Positions 1-14,000 of a stretch of DNA of 64,000 nucleotides are shown piece after piece. Origin of the DNA: Lytechinus variegatus (taxonomy: Eukaryota > Echinodermata > Echinoidea > Temnopleuroida > Toxopneustidae); the NCBI RefSeq assembly GCF_018143015.1, contig NC_054741.1, positions 65,756,697 to 65,820,696 on the forward strand. Direction: 5' to 3'. How positions within the stretch are numbered: position 1 is the first letter of the stretch; each line of letters opens with the position of its first letter. The translations under genes were made by a program, and so were the position numbers. Below the pieces are notes generated by a model. That model had not been told where the DNA came from. It saw nothing but the letters and a program-made list of their open reading frames with translations, and searched no databases.

Positions 1-345
1 CAATTAAAATATTACACAACTCAGACGTCTCTCTCTTAATAATTCCTTTTCTTCCTCTTCTCTCTACCTTTCTCCTTTTTTAAACAATTCTCAATTATCA
101 TATGTTTAAAATAATCTAATTAGCAATTGAGAATAAGGAACACTTATCACTTATTAAGAATTGTTTTCTTCTCTCAATTAAATTACAGTCACACAACTCA
201 GATGTCTCTTTCTCAATACTTTATTTCTTTTTCTATCACTTCTCTCGCAATTCATCCTCCTTTAAACAATTCATTTCTCATAGAATTATACATTTGAAAT
301 AATTTTATTTGCAATCACTTATCAAGAACAATCAGAGTGACAGTC
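1..345. repeat. Degenerate two-copy tandem repeat, about 177 bp unit
   Basis: The stretch ACACAACTCAGACGTCTCT near position 14 recurs almost unchanged near position 191, and the following AT- and CT-rich sequence also realigns (CAATTCTCA near 86 and CAATTCATT near 267). The offset is about 177 bases. The copies have diverged by many substitutions. No coding sequence is visible here. Confidence 0.5.
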
Positions 346-508
346 TAAAGAACTCATTATGAACAATAATAATAGTTTGAATTTAACTGAAAAAAATTCT
401 TATCAATTCATATTTTAATTTCAATGATAACAGTATCCCATACCATTGTATGCATATTGAAAGATGTGATTGAATGTTGACAAGGTCCCTTTCCTTTTAA
501 ATCAACAG

Positions 509-658
509 AACAGTGCCATTGGATACCCTTTTGCAGATGGCGAATTGCAAGGCATCCTGTTGGGCAATGCAGGATATATAAGAACCATGGCTTATGACAC
601 CAGTGTGGGATCCACAAACAATGCTGACAGAAAATATAACAGACTTGCAAGATGAACA
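509..658 (+). pseudogene. Fragment of a PIF/Harbinger-type transposase
   Basis: This short open frame reads like the C-terminal DDE-nuclease part of Harbinger/HARBI1-like transposases. It has a DGELQG-like lead-in, then LLGNAGY where the family usually has LGDSGY, and ends with a KYNRLAR segment matching the family's YNR-A-S-TR helix. The catalytic Asp of the GDSGY motif is Asn here. Only about 48 residues survive before a TGA, and I saw no further transposase sequence nearby. I read it as a dead remnant. An exapted exon is possible but I see no donor site to support that. Confidence 0.5.
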
Positions 659-2043
659 TGTATAAATAAACTTTAAAACTGTTCTTGCACAGGGATTCCC
701 ATTAAGATTTCAGAACCTTAATTTTTATGTTGCATTGCAAGGCACTTGTTCAAATTTTATTTAAGTATTGAATGAATAACATTATCTTCTATCTACTGAG
801 ATGAGAATAAAGTTCAAGTTTAACTTTCTCAATCCTAAAGGATGTAGTCTTTGCCATTATTTTGTATAAAATTATGAGGCAATGACATCAGCAATTTATG
901 CCTAGGTCACATTTGCCGGCCGGTGGCCTTACGGCTAGTCGAAATCAGCCATTTTATTCATCCTTGTACCAGCTTCATGTAGGTGGTTTGTATAGTAATA
1001 CATAAAACGGCTTATTACTACTCGCCGTGATGTGACCTAGGCAAAACTCATTTTCATAGTACTTGCTCAAACATATGCTTTTGGAAATTTCCAAAGTTCA
1101 AGGTGATTTTACTTCATTTTCTAAAAAGAATATTCAACAGGTTTTCAGTCTACTCATTTCTTCTTTTGAAGTGTTTCTGCAGTTCAAGTTTTACTAAAAA
1201 TTCTACAGATGATGAAAACATCTAATAAATAATTTCAATATTAATTCCGGAAGAATATACATTGTATGTGGCATTGAAGCTACTATTTTTAAAGTTGACA
1301 GAAAAGATGAATTCATAAAACCCAACATAGCCTGGTTTATTTTAAAATGTAAAATTTGCTTCTTAAAAAAAACCCAATAGCAGCAGCAAACAATTCTTTT
1401 TGATGAATATTGTTCTTAAAATTTCTCATACATTTCATTTATTTCATTTTCAATGGAAATTGTTCGAGACACTATCATAAATAACATGAAATTAATTATT
1501 TTAATTAGTAACTGTCAATGAAACAATCTTGCCCAATCTCCGTAATATAGATATTGCTGTATGGATTTCTACAAAAAAAGATTTTTGTTCATATTTTGCT
1601 TAAGTTAAAGCTGCATTGAGCTTTTCAGCAGGAAATCAAGGGAACATCATAAAAAAAAGGTGGAGTATATGCACCAATAAGTAGTTGATGCCTTCTTTAA
1701 AATTCAGCAAGATTTGCTCAGAACACGGGTAATATTTATTGTAGATGTTAATGGACATCAGTAGTAAAATACGAACAAAAAAAAATGAAGTTGAATTGTT
1801 CAACATTACTTCTGATTTCCATTAACAAACTGCTGCAAACAATTGTGGATAATTTTAATTTAAAATTTTATTTTAAAATTTTATTCAAAATATTTGCAGC
1901 ATAGCTTGCTGCATTCTGAGTGTCTCCTGTTGAACTTGCAGCAGATCCATGCTCCTGGTACTCGGTGTGCTGGTCAAAACAGGAAGGGCACCTTCTCTTT
2001 CTTCTCTTATGCTGGGTTTCATCTTGGTGTCCTACACAATCAA
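659..2043. other. Gene-poor AT-rich stretch downstream of SKA2
   Basis: Apart from the small inverted-repeat element at 901-1041, no gene or RNA is visible here. It lies 3' of the presumed SKA2 stop codon and probably contains its 3' UTR. Several TTTATT words, which read AATAAA on the minus strand, occur, but none can be assigned with confidence. Confidence 0.4.
901..1041. mobile_element. Small MITE-like element with CCTAGGTCACAT termini
   Basis: The 12-base terminal sequence CCTAGGTCACAT at 901 is repeated inverted as ATGTGACCTAGG ending at 1041. The interior is non-coding and includes GC-rich TTGCCGGCCGGTGGCC. The size and structure fit a non-autonomous DNA transposon. I see no clear target-site duplication. 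Confidence 0.5.
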
Positions 2044-5000
2044 CTACCGGTAGATCCCATCTACCCTGGATGTCAATGGTGCCTCGGGAACAGCTTGAGG
2101 CTCCCCCTCAACCTCCTTCTCTTTCTCTGGCTTCCCCATGTCCAGAAGCAGGCTGCCTTATGTGAAAGCTGCACATCAAGAAAAAGAATCTTTGACTTAA
2201 CTTTAATGACATCAACCATTCCGCATTGTTTTTTTGTAATTGACTTACTATGATTCAACATTTCTTATTTCATTTTAAAAACTTTAAATCATTTACCAAC
2301 TCTGAACGAAATCTCTCAAGCTGGCAATAAATAGTAGTTGAAGCTACTTATACCTTGCGGAAATTTTCATGAGGAAAAAAACAACTGTCCCCTTTGACAA
2401 ACAGATTTAATTAATTCAAAATGAATGAAAGGAATTCTATGGGTTACAGATGATTAATGTTCTGGGTTTTAAATAATGTGAATTTTCATTGTAAACCAGT
2501 TTACCTATTTTTTATAGGGAGATCCATCTTATACAAATTTCAATCAAAATTATGCTCATTTCTCAAGAAAATGAATGAAAGAATATAGAAAAAAGCGAAA
2601 ATAAATAAAAGATCCTTTGATATATTTATTTTAAATTTTGTTATGCATCAGTGTAATAAATCTTTACGGTAAAACTAACCAGTTGCTCAGATGTCTCAGT
2701 CTCTGTCTCCTGGCCATGGATGGACCCAATGCTTGGCCTTGTTCCTCATGACTGCCAGCACGATTTCCATTTTGACTTCACTTTACCAAACTGTTCACCT
2801 CCTAAAGATTTAACAAAGTACAGTAATGCCAAAATTATAAATGTTATAATTGCAAACAGGGATCAAAGCAGAAGGATCTTAAAAGTGGAGTGAACATCAT
2901 TAATAAACTATGAAGGGTGATTTTGACTCGCCTCACCCCAGGCACAGATCCAGAAATTTCCAAAAGGAGGGGCACTTTTGTCCAGAAAATGTTGACAACC
3001 AAAAAAATCAAAGGTTATGACTTGCATATATACATGGTACTTCCAACAATTTTTTTTGAGGGGGGGGAGAAGAACACTTTGTTTTTTATTTAGAATTTAG
3101 CAGTGACACCCAATCCATCCTTAACCCGTTGAGAATCATGGGGGTACATTTGTAAGTTTCAAAATTTATGCATCCACTATTGCCACATCAAAAAATAAAA
3201 ATATTAAACGCACAAATTTTCCAAAGATCTCTGGTGAATTTTTTACATTTGACCTAGTGACCCCAAAATATAACCTGATCATTGTTACTCCCAAATGTAT
3301 GTTTGCCAAGTTGAAGTTGAACCATCAAAGGGTTCTTCATTTATCACAGGAACGATGTATATTCAGTGAACAAGGCATGTCACCTTTGACCTTGATACCC
3401 TCAAAATAATCAAAGTATCATCAATCCTACATGCATACTTGGACAAAGTTTGAAATCAAACTGTTCTTTACTTATCAGAATAAGTTAAGAAATGATGGCC
3501 AGATTACCCAAAAACCTGCCCTCGGCCCCACCTCCGATGGGTGGAGGTAAAAAATTCTAGATATTTTGGATTAGTTGCATGACAATTACAACAAAATAAA
3601 ATTTAAGAGATAGTGATCTTTATTTTTTTCTTGATGCATATAAAACATTCTTAACTCTTATAAATAAAAATACACACCAGTCTTTGTCTGATTCCTAGCG
3701 TAACCATTCATTCTAATGTTAGATCACTCCAAGATCACCTCAGATTGGAGGCAGTCCGACCTAGGCAGCCAATAGCATCTCCACCCAGGCTCTCTGTCTG
3801 GTTTCTGCAAACCTTTATTTAAAATGCAAACACAAACAAATCATAAAATATGCTATATAATAATTGAAAAGACACTCTGCACTTAATGTCACGAATGTCT
3901 AAATTTATTTGACAAAAATCTCATTTCATGGCATATCATTAATATTATTTTTCTACTTTGTAAGTTATATAAAAACTAAAATTGCAATCTATTTATGTAA
4001 CTAGAGTTCAATTTGGGAATTTATAAGATAGATGTGTTGTACTATTTCAGTTTTATTCCATGAAAATCCAAACTTGTAATCGTAAGAAAATAAGATTTCA
4101 TCATTTTCAATGGACATATCAAAAAAAAAAAATAAATAATAATTTTCAAAGAATAGCAAGAGGTAATTAAATGAACTTAACTATTATTGATTCAGGTCTA
4201 CACAATCACTAGCATAGCCAGGTGAGATTAGGTACAATATCTATTTTTTTTGGAGGGGTTGTATAAATTGAATAATCAACAGGATTCTTACTCATTCCAA
4301 ATATGCCTGAAAAACAATATTTTTTTTCTTTTCTTTCAAGAAGACAAAACCTGTTTAAAAAATTGCACTTTATAACTACTTATGTTCGACATTATCAGGC
4401 AGTAATGACTCCTTCTTCACTTTTAGAAACTTTGCATCAAGATTATCAACATAAAAGATAAGCCTGTCTATAAATACTTAAAATGGTAGCAATTAGAATT
4501 TTGGCTAATTTGAAATTAAGCTGTATATCTTACCCTTTTACATGGTGATTGCTAACCAACAGTCTTGCGTGGTTTCTTCTCAAAAAGTCACACATGCACG
4601 TGAGTTGCTCCTGTGTATATACCTCAACAATTTAAGCTGTTAGATATTGAATGAGAAAATAAATAATCCTATTAGAAAGTCACAAATTAAGACTAGATAA
4701 AGCCATACAAATATTTGCATTGAGATTACTTTCAGTATAAATTATCAAATGAATATATACTAATAAGTTTGTGGTGAATTTAACCATTACTAGGATAGGA
4801 CATTTTGATGGTTGATTCCAATTGTTGGACTTATTACAGCGATTAAAACTTAACAGAAGAAAATGAGCTCAGTACAAACTGGAAACAAATATTTGGATTG
4901 ATCATTGAAATTCGCTTTTAGATGATAAATAATCTAAAGGAATTTGTTAATTTCATCAACATAATTCAGATATGCAAATTTATATGAACTTAGAATATCC

Positions 5001-8000
5001 AAAAGTGCAATATTTTAATGATTTTTTACTTTCTATCTTAAACAAATAATCAATGATGTATATGCAATTGAGACCAAAATCAAATGTCTAGCCCCTTAAC
5101 AACCAAAGTAATGCATGTTAAATACTAACAAATACAACATCCCATAGTCTCCATTCGGTCCCAAAATTACATTATATGTATTCATGTGGGGTTATAGCAG
5201 ATCCAGGGGAAGAGGGTCATATGGTACGAGTGCCCCCCTATTTTATTTCAATTTTTTTTAAGGGAGACATTAAGGCCTCCATTCAGAGTTGTCAAAATTT
5301 TTGGATCGCAGCACTGTAGGCCCTAGTGCATAGTGCCAATTCGTGCCCTGTATTAAGTAAAGACACAGGCTCTGGATCTGCGCCTGGTAACAGAGAGTCT
5401 ATGCGCCAACAATCAATCTAGCTCTAGCTTTACGGCTACGCATCTTTTTTAAATTGAAGGGCCTGCATGTACCTTACTGAGTAGACCAACTGCTTCGGTC
5501 TCTGTTTTGTTGGTTGTTCAACTGAACTCCGTTGGCTTCACTCACCAAATACAGAGACCGAAGTTCTAGCGCGATCTGTACAGGGGACTCAATGGCCATA
5601 TGTCTATGTACTTAAGATCAGATACAACGGGGAAGTGAATTTGCGCGACAGCCGAGGTAAGTCACTGTTTTTGTTCCTTTTAACTTCATTTTTCTCCGTT
5701 TTTCGGCAATTAATGCCACGAGGGAATATAAATTTGCATTTTGGTAGCGTTAATTTTCAAAATTTTTATTCATTAAAGACAAAAATTGAAGAGCCCCGAC
5801 GGGGGAATTTGCATTGCAAGTCCCCTAATGGTGGCTGCACGATAGCGAGCCGTCTGTGTACGAGGAGAAAAAAAAAAAATGTTAAAAAACTCCTCGAAAC
5901 AGACGGCTGCCAGCTGTCTACTGACCGAGTTACTCAGGCGCGGGGGGGGGGGGGGGGCTTCGCGGTGCGGTGGAGCCCTCAAGCTAACTGACTGAAGTCT
6001 CAACTTCTTTAAGAAAAAGTTAATTTAGATCTAGAATGTGGATTCTAGGCCTAAAGTTAGATCTGAAACTTTGATCTAACTGTTGTTGTTAGACCTAGAA
6101 TCTAACCAACTTCAATTCAAGTTAACTTGTTTGACTTGGTGACGACCGAGTAAACTCCAAAGTTTGCAACTTTGCATTCAATTCTAACATGAAAAATTGA
6201 TTTAAACAACATGAAATTTTCATGTACTGATACCAATTATAAGGTAGAATATGTGATCATAGCAAGAGAAATACGATAAATCGATAAATAAGCTTTCCAA
6301 ACGTGTCGATGCATTTGGTGATTTCAGCTGTTTGCGCACCAAGTGCGACCAGCGCGGTCACATCACTATGCCGAAGCTCCGGCGGCAATATACATGGCCG
6401 AGACGCTGACCCCGCAGCCGCTTGCGACACAAAAATGGGACGATTCAAACGTGTAAAAAAAAATCGTGAATCTCACTTTCACGGTGCGAGCACGGATTAA
6501 AAACAATACCCAGATATTTTTGCAAATAATTCATCGACTTATAATGATAAAAATAGCAAATATGAACACATTTCATAAAAAAAGTATCAAGCTTACGTTC
6601 TGTGGAGTCTCCAAGATTTTTTTCAGCAGCCGCAGATACCGATCGTGATATCGGCTGATATCGGCGTGCATCCTCGTCCAAGTTTATTCAGTCTTAAAAA
6701 ACTCTGGCAAATTAAAAAACTCTGGCAAAAGTTTGCCAGAGTTTTTTTGCCATGAAATTTTGACCGAATTTGAAACTCTGGCAAAAAACTAAGGTTTTTG
6801 CCATAGAAAAACTATGGCAAAAATAAGTCTGGCAAAAGTTTTATGCAACGGGGCCCAGGTGGCCGTTTCATCAGGCTGTTCGTAAGTTAAGAGTGACTTT
6901 AAGAACGACTGGTGATCCTTTCTTGCGGTAAATGATATTCACCCTGTACATGTTTTTAAAGCTCAAGTCCACCCCAGGAAAATGCTGACTTGAATGAATA
7001 GAATCGGATGTAAAATAAGAAAGTTATGACATTTTAAAGCTTCGCTTATTTTTCACAAAACAGTGCTATGCACAACTTGGTGAGTCAATCGATGATGTCC
7101 ATCACTCACTATTTCTTTTTTTTTGTTTTAATTGTACAATATTTCATGTTTTAGAGATTTGACAATAAGGACCAACTTGACTGAACCATATAGTATTAAA
7201 CAATGCTAATTCCACATGTTCAGGGAGGAATTAATCATTGTATCACTTGACAATGAGGAGAAAATTGTAATATTTCATACTTCATATAATAAAATACAAA
7301 AGAAATAGTGAGTGGATGACGTCATAGTCTCCTCATTTGCATACAGGCCAGGATGTGCAAATACCTGCTTTGTGTGATTAAACTTTATAATGTCATAACT
7401 TTCTTATTTTACATCTGATTTTGATGAAATTTTCATCGTTATGCTTGTTGGATTTTTCTCTTTTTATTCAAATCAACTTTTTATAGGGGTGGACTTGTCC
7501 TTTAAGGGCCAATTCAGCTATATTTATAGATTTTATCAATTAGTCACTATGCCCTCACACATTGAATACATGACCACAAAAAGCAAAAACAAATTATGTA
7601 CTGGTAAGCATTTTTGTGTGGTCCCATACATGCACTTCTGCATGCAGTGCATGTGACTCTCAGCAAATAGAAACATCTAGGCCCCATTGCATAAAAGTTA
7701 CCATTATGGTAACGTTGCCATCTAATGGTGGCTTGCATGGAATCCTTGATTCTGATTGGCTGTTGATCGTCATTACCATAGTAACCATAATAGTAACTTT
7801 TATGGTCATGTTTTTAGTGATTACAAAATTTTTAACAAAAGCTAATCATTGGGTGCATGATGATAGACAATCACTTTGAGACAGGTTCTTCTACAGTTTA
7901 ATCTCTTGATAAAAATTTTATCTTAATATTAACGGTAAATGCTAGTTGTGGTAACAATATCAAAATGAGTTCGTATAGAATCCAATGAAATGACCACCAA

Positions 8001-11000
8001 AGTGTCTGTTTGTATAAATAAAAAATATGTGCCGAAGGATTCTGGAAAAAATTGTGTAATTACTGAGAAATTAGCAAATAAGCACAGGATTGGGGTCAAG
8101 CGACTTGCCGACATTTAAAGCAAACTGTCCCAAGTGCGCTTATCTGTGTTGGTGATCTTTAGTGTGAACATTTTTCAGCATAGATTTCAAGATTTCACAA
8201 AGTTCAGTTTATGTAACTATACCAGATCTAGAACCTCGATGATATACTGACAATTAAGCCTGGTTTTACAGACTTTCTCTTGAAATCAGTGTTTATTGCA
8301 ACTACTGGCACTTCTCTTTAATCTCTAAACACTTACCTTCAGCTTGGCTTCTCCTGTCGCCCCTGTGATCTTCATACCCATCTTACTCATATCCGGTACA
8401 CTCAATGGAGCAGTGTTTTTTTCGGTTTTGAAGTGATCATACAGCCTACTGTATACCTACAAAAATGTGACCAACAGAGAATGGAATAATAATGAAAAAA
8501 ACAACATCACAACACTGAACATGGCATCATCACATTGTTTCTTCAAATTACCTACAATGTAGATACAGGCTTCGGTCTAAACAAGGATGGTACCACGGTT
8601 TTTTGGTAGGGGAAGGAGGGGGGGGGGGGGGGGCTGAAATCAACATTATTTTTCTAAATCGAATCATAGATAGAAACATGACCTATCTCCTTCTTCTGTT
8701 TTCATCTTCCCTCATTTTACTTAAAAAAGAGAGAAAAAATACCACCTCACACATAATGTGATCCATTGTGATGTGATTTTGGAAATAATTTACAACAGAT
8801 ATACCTTTAATGTTAGCTCAGCGTATGAACTGTGTACAGAGATAGTAATACAAAAATTTGGACCTTCTTGTCTGAGAAAGCACTGAACTGGTTCGATGAT
8901 TGCAAGATCAAAGCAGCAGCATTATGAGTGATTTAAAAACTCATTCAGTCTTTGGAAAAATAAATCTCTTCATCTGGACTTACTTTGATTGCAACAGAGA
9001 ACAGTTTCACATCCAATCTTGGACGCTTCTTCAGCTCTTATGAATTGGCGGGAAATCATCGTTGCCGATTGGCGACGAAGCACCGGCGATGTTATTGTCT
9101 TGGAGACGTCGAGGAATTTTTCGGATTATTGGATTGTAGATCGGAGAGGTTTTACGATCCAGTAACCTCTCTCGGATTTACAATCCAGTAATCCGAAAAA
9201 TTCCTCGACGTCTCCAAAACAATAACATCAACGGTGCTTCGGCGCCAATTGGCAACGACGATTTCCCGCCAATTCATAAGAGCTGAAGAAGCGTCCCAGA
9301 TCGAAAGTGAAACTGTTCTCTGTTTCAATCAAAGCAAGTCCAGATGAATAGATTTATTTTTCCATCATAATTTGACTTTTCCTGGATGAATCAATCTTTA
9401 GATCAGTTCATTCAGTCTTTAATTCATTCATGTTGACAAGATTTTTACCCACTTATTAAATGTGATTTTGTGTTAACATAATAGGTATTAGATCGATTTT
9501 TACAACAGTGATATTAAAGAAGCTGGAACTGGCTATGAAGTCACTAAGTGCTGAGCAGTGAGCAATGTGATTTGCAGCATTTTTACACCCACTTTGGGTG
9601 ATTTCAAATTAGTGTTAACAGATATGTGTTTATTTTTTCACCAGGGTCCCATAACACAAAGGTTAGCGATTAATTGTACACTCAATTTTCACGATGGATT
9701 GTACATTGTAGTCGATGGAATCAATTGTAGAAAAATGTTTTACAATCATTGCTCAGCTTTGAGTTACAGGCCCCTGGTTGAAAAAGAGGCTGGAACTGAC
9801 TTTGAACGATGTCACTTCTGTTCTTACCCTGTTCACATCTTCTAGTTTTGCTCTTCCTCTAATGAGATCTGAGACTGATGTAAACTCCTCTTCTGTGACA
9901 GGGACCATTTCACTAGACCCAGCTCGAAGCTCTGCTGGAGAGGGACCTATCAAAGATATCATCAGCTATAATAGTTACCATCATTTAGTTCAGATGAAAC
10001 ACTAAAACAACAAACTAGGACTTTGACATCTCCAAAGAACACAGATGCCCCCGCTTAATGAGATCAGAAATTCATTCAATATGATTGAACTGACTAGCAT
10101 ATGAGCTGTGACCTTTGACCCGCAGACTCCGAATTCAAATTAGCCTGTATTTTGGTGTCATCTACCTACACACCAAAATTTTCTAAAATCCATTTTAAAA
10201 ATATTTCTCGAGTTATTGCACGTAAAACGGAATGACGGACGGACAGGGGCAAAGCTTAATGCCCCCTCCGGACTTCGTCTGCAGGGGCGCAAAAATACAA
10301 AGGCCTGTATTCCAAACTTGGGTTGAATCTAAACTCTGGGCTAAGTTGTAGTTTACCATGGAAAGCCCATTGTGAAAAAAATCACAACAGGTTGAATCTA
10401 TCAGCTCAATTAAAGAAGGGATATAAAACAAAATTAGGTGTTTCCTTTGAAAGTATCATGAGAAATATCTATTCTGGGTTGGACTGGCAATACAACTATT
10501 TTTCCCTCAGGGCTATGCCCCTCTGGAAAAATAGTAATTGCCAGACAAACCTCCGATAAATATTTCTCACTATACTTTCTCAAAGCCCGATATATCCGTA
10601 TACTTTCTCTGAGAAGCAAATCACTATTATTTTCAACAGGAAAGTGAAACACGTATTATAATGACAAACTATTTCACTACATTAACCTCATTTTCAAATA
10701 TTTTTCACAATTTAAAAACATGTCCCATAATAGATATCACAATATGAGGTACTGTACATATGAATGGAAATGAAATTTTCTTATATCTATGTCTTACCAT
10801 CTGGAGAGGTATAAAATACAAGATGTAATAATTCAGGAAGAAGTAGTATTATCAAATTCTCTTTAGAAAGGAATGTTAATATATACTTAAAATCTTACTT
10901 ATATCGAAAGTTGTATCGATGGGTGAAAGATTTTCCTCTTCTTCAGCATTGTGTAAGTCCTCATCAAGCTGTAGAGACTACATTGGTAATTGAAAAAAGG

Positions 11001-14000
11001 ATACTTACTCAGAAGATAAAGATTCTTGCAGTGAGAAACACAACATTGATCTATTTTGGAACAATAGTACAATTTACATGTAGTGTGAAGGACCTATCAG
11101 GAGGGTCTCAACGCACATCAGAAAAAAATTGAGATGACGTAAAAGATGGCTGAAATATCCAGCCGTGGTTTTAAACTAAGAAACTGTGATGCAAGATTAA
11201 AAGTCCATATAACAAGAATGAATGATGGAAAGAAGGAGTAATAATAGTGCTGGTAGATATTTGATTTCAATGTTAGTTATTGTAGTCAGCTACAACCTCT
11301 TTATCACTGATTTAAATAAGTTGTATCATGCCAACAACATTAGACAACACCAAACTTGAAATGACCCAAATGTGATTTGCCGTGAAAAAGAGGTAAATCA
11401 GTTTTGAAATGCAATCATTCACTAGACTGCATGACAATGCTATAATTCAGATGCAATTAAATATTTTCTCAAACGAGAGTATTCATAACCCTGAAACTTC
11501 TATTTGCTATCTCGGTATGACTTTTCATAACCTTAGCAAACACATACGGTAGGTCTACTGTAATTCATTTTCAAAACTAGCATTGCAATGAGTTTGCACA
11601 GTGTGAGATGGGCTTGACTGAAAGACAATTTGCAAGGAGATGAAATTTTGACTTACAGGTACATTGCTCTGCTCTGTTTGCGGTTGGCTTGGCACTGAAC
11701 CTTGAGATACAGGAACGGGTGCTGAAGATGATAATGAGATTCCAAGTAATGACTGGACTAGAGCTTCCTGCTCAGACACATCGGGGAGCTAACGATAAAA
11801 CAAATGAACAATAAAAGTCAGCTTTCATCATTTGAAAGGAGATGAAGGATGGATAAACTAGAAATATCAATGAAGGCATATATAGGTGATTGACACTTCA
11901 CACTACCACAGCAGTCATATAAAGCACCATCACACTTTTCTATTACCAAAACAAAAGTCTGACACACACACACAAAAACAATACATCTTGCACATGTATC
12001 TTAACTATACTCTAATACATGAGCCAAGTTTCATGAGCATTGGGCAAAAACTCAGGAAGTTAATAGCTCTGGAAAATTTCCTCATTCTTTGCCATGACGC
12101 CACAGGGTTCATAACCTCATGCACTTTCAAAATTCCCTGACTTTTCTGTGATATTTTTTAGAGCAGAAAACGTAAATGTCCATGATGACCATCTTATAAT
12201 TTACATGTATTGTAATCTAAAGTCTGCAAAAACATTAAAAATATCAACAACATACAAAAAATCATTACAAATAAACTCTAATACAAAAAACAATGTTTTG
12301 TTTGTATATTGTTTTGTTCACAATTTCACAGATGTATTCAGGAAAATTTTTGTTAGAATGTTGGAGAGCCAAGAAGTTGCAACTAATGCATGCATATACA
12401 GACCTGCCAACCTTCTACAACCCCAAAAAGTCTAGGGGAAAAAGTATTTTTTGACAAAAAAAAAGTATTTAAAAAAAATCATCTCTACATAATAATCGCC
12501 AGCCTGTAGTAGTGGGATCGGTGAAAAAAACATGCGAAATGACTCTACTTGAAAACTTGATAATTCACCCTTTTAAACATGTGCTTGTAGGCAAGAATTT
12601 ACTTTTTCTTTTCATGCAACAAGTTCTGACGCATTGATCAGTGATTTTTACTGGTCTGGGACAGTTGGACCAGCGCTAGTATCACACGCTGTGTATAATA
12701 CATACTCCATGATCAGAAAAAAAAAATCATACAAAAAAGTATTGGTGTAATTATAGCAAAAAAAGAGAAACAAATACTCTAAAAAGGGAACGGTTGGCAT
12801 GTCTGCATATACCAGCGCCGTAGTTTGGCCAAAATTATGTTGTTTACTGAAGAGTATGATTAATTTATGTGTGTTTGAGACTGTGTGTAGATGAAAGAAA
12901 AAGTGGGAAGAAACTGGCTTGCAATTTTAGTCACAAAAATTGAAATAATGCATCCAAAAGCAAGAAAAGAATTGTGCATTCTCTCAAAGACTTTTTGATG
13001 GTAGAATAGGGCCATCAAAAATTGTGATTTTTTCCATAATTGTGGCACCAAATCATCACTAATGTCAAACCATTGTGGAATATATTACAAAATCTAAATG
13101 AAATCAAGTTTGAAAGAGTGTTATTTTGCCTCTTTTGATGGCTGTCCATCTGTTTTGATGATGACCAAGATGATCCATGTGTGTGGGTTCAAGTCTAGTT
13201 TGAATATGTTTCTTAGCATGAACCCTTAGGCCAACTTTAATTGAGCTGCAGAAGGACTGGTTAAGTCTGTGGACAGATTCTTGGAATAGAGGTACTTAGA
13301 GGTGTCTTGCTGCTCTCTTCTCCTCTTCTGCCTGATTTCGTTCCAGTTTGGCAGAATGTTCTCGATTTCTTACAAGTTTTCTCCGATTTGGGGCCCTGTT
13401 ATATAAAGAGTTGCAAGTTGCAGCTACACTAAATAACATGGAAGTCTTGCTTTTAAATGGCTGCTGAGCCATATTACCATGGTATTTACCACAATCTTGG
13501 TACTTTATACCTCAGGCTCCACTACAATTCACTACCGCTACACGTATCAATTCACTGCCGAATCCAAAATGGCGAACGCGAATTGTGCGCGGGTCATGCA
13601 CAATTCGCGTTCGCCATTTTGGATTCGGCAGTGAATTACATGGAGGGAACTGCGAAGCGGCTTCAAATCACAGATTTTTAGACATTTACAAGAAAGGGCA
13701 AGGAGTGAGTCTGTGTCCGATGGTAAGTTTAGTCATGGTAGAGTACACTTAATGTCTTTTTTTTCATGACGTATTGCCTTTTTTACCAAAAACTGAGTTT
13801 GTCACTGGTTATTGAGAGCAAGTGTTTATCGCCCAATGGATCGGGTAGATGTAGCGAAGGGTAGCGGTGAAGTGTAGTGGAGCCTACACGAACCGTCGAT
13901 TGAGGTAGGTGCTTTATGAAATGGGTCTCTCTAAGTGATAACTAACCTCTGTCCCTGTTGTTTGATGAAGCTTCTGTATTGCATGTGAAGCTGCCACGAG

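Noticed and set aside
5546..5599. Minus-strand ATG exon of 18 codons with a GTGAGT donor
   Set aside because: It opens well and is phase-compatible with the exon at 4610, so it could be an alternative first exon. But exon 7 of SKA2 is also in phase with 4610 and continues the winged-helix pattern better. I left it out for lack of a second line of support.
6597..6671. Minus-strand 25-codon frame (starting MHADISRY) with a GTAAGC donor
   Set aside because: It looks exon-like but has no acceptor in a phase that fits SKA2 and no partner exon. It may be chance.
9753..9827. Extension of SKA2 exon 6 past the donor at 9827
   Set aside because: The continued frame loses the winged-helix pattern, while splicing to 8456 joins EDVNR to VYSRLYDHF in phase.
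13457..13681. Plus-strand 74-codon frame
   Set aside because: It spans the nested palindrome and changes meaning with the repeat arms.
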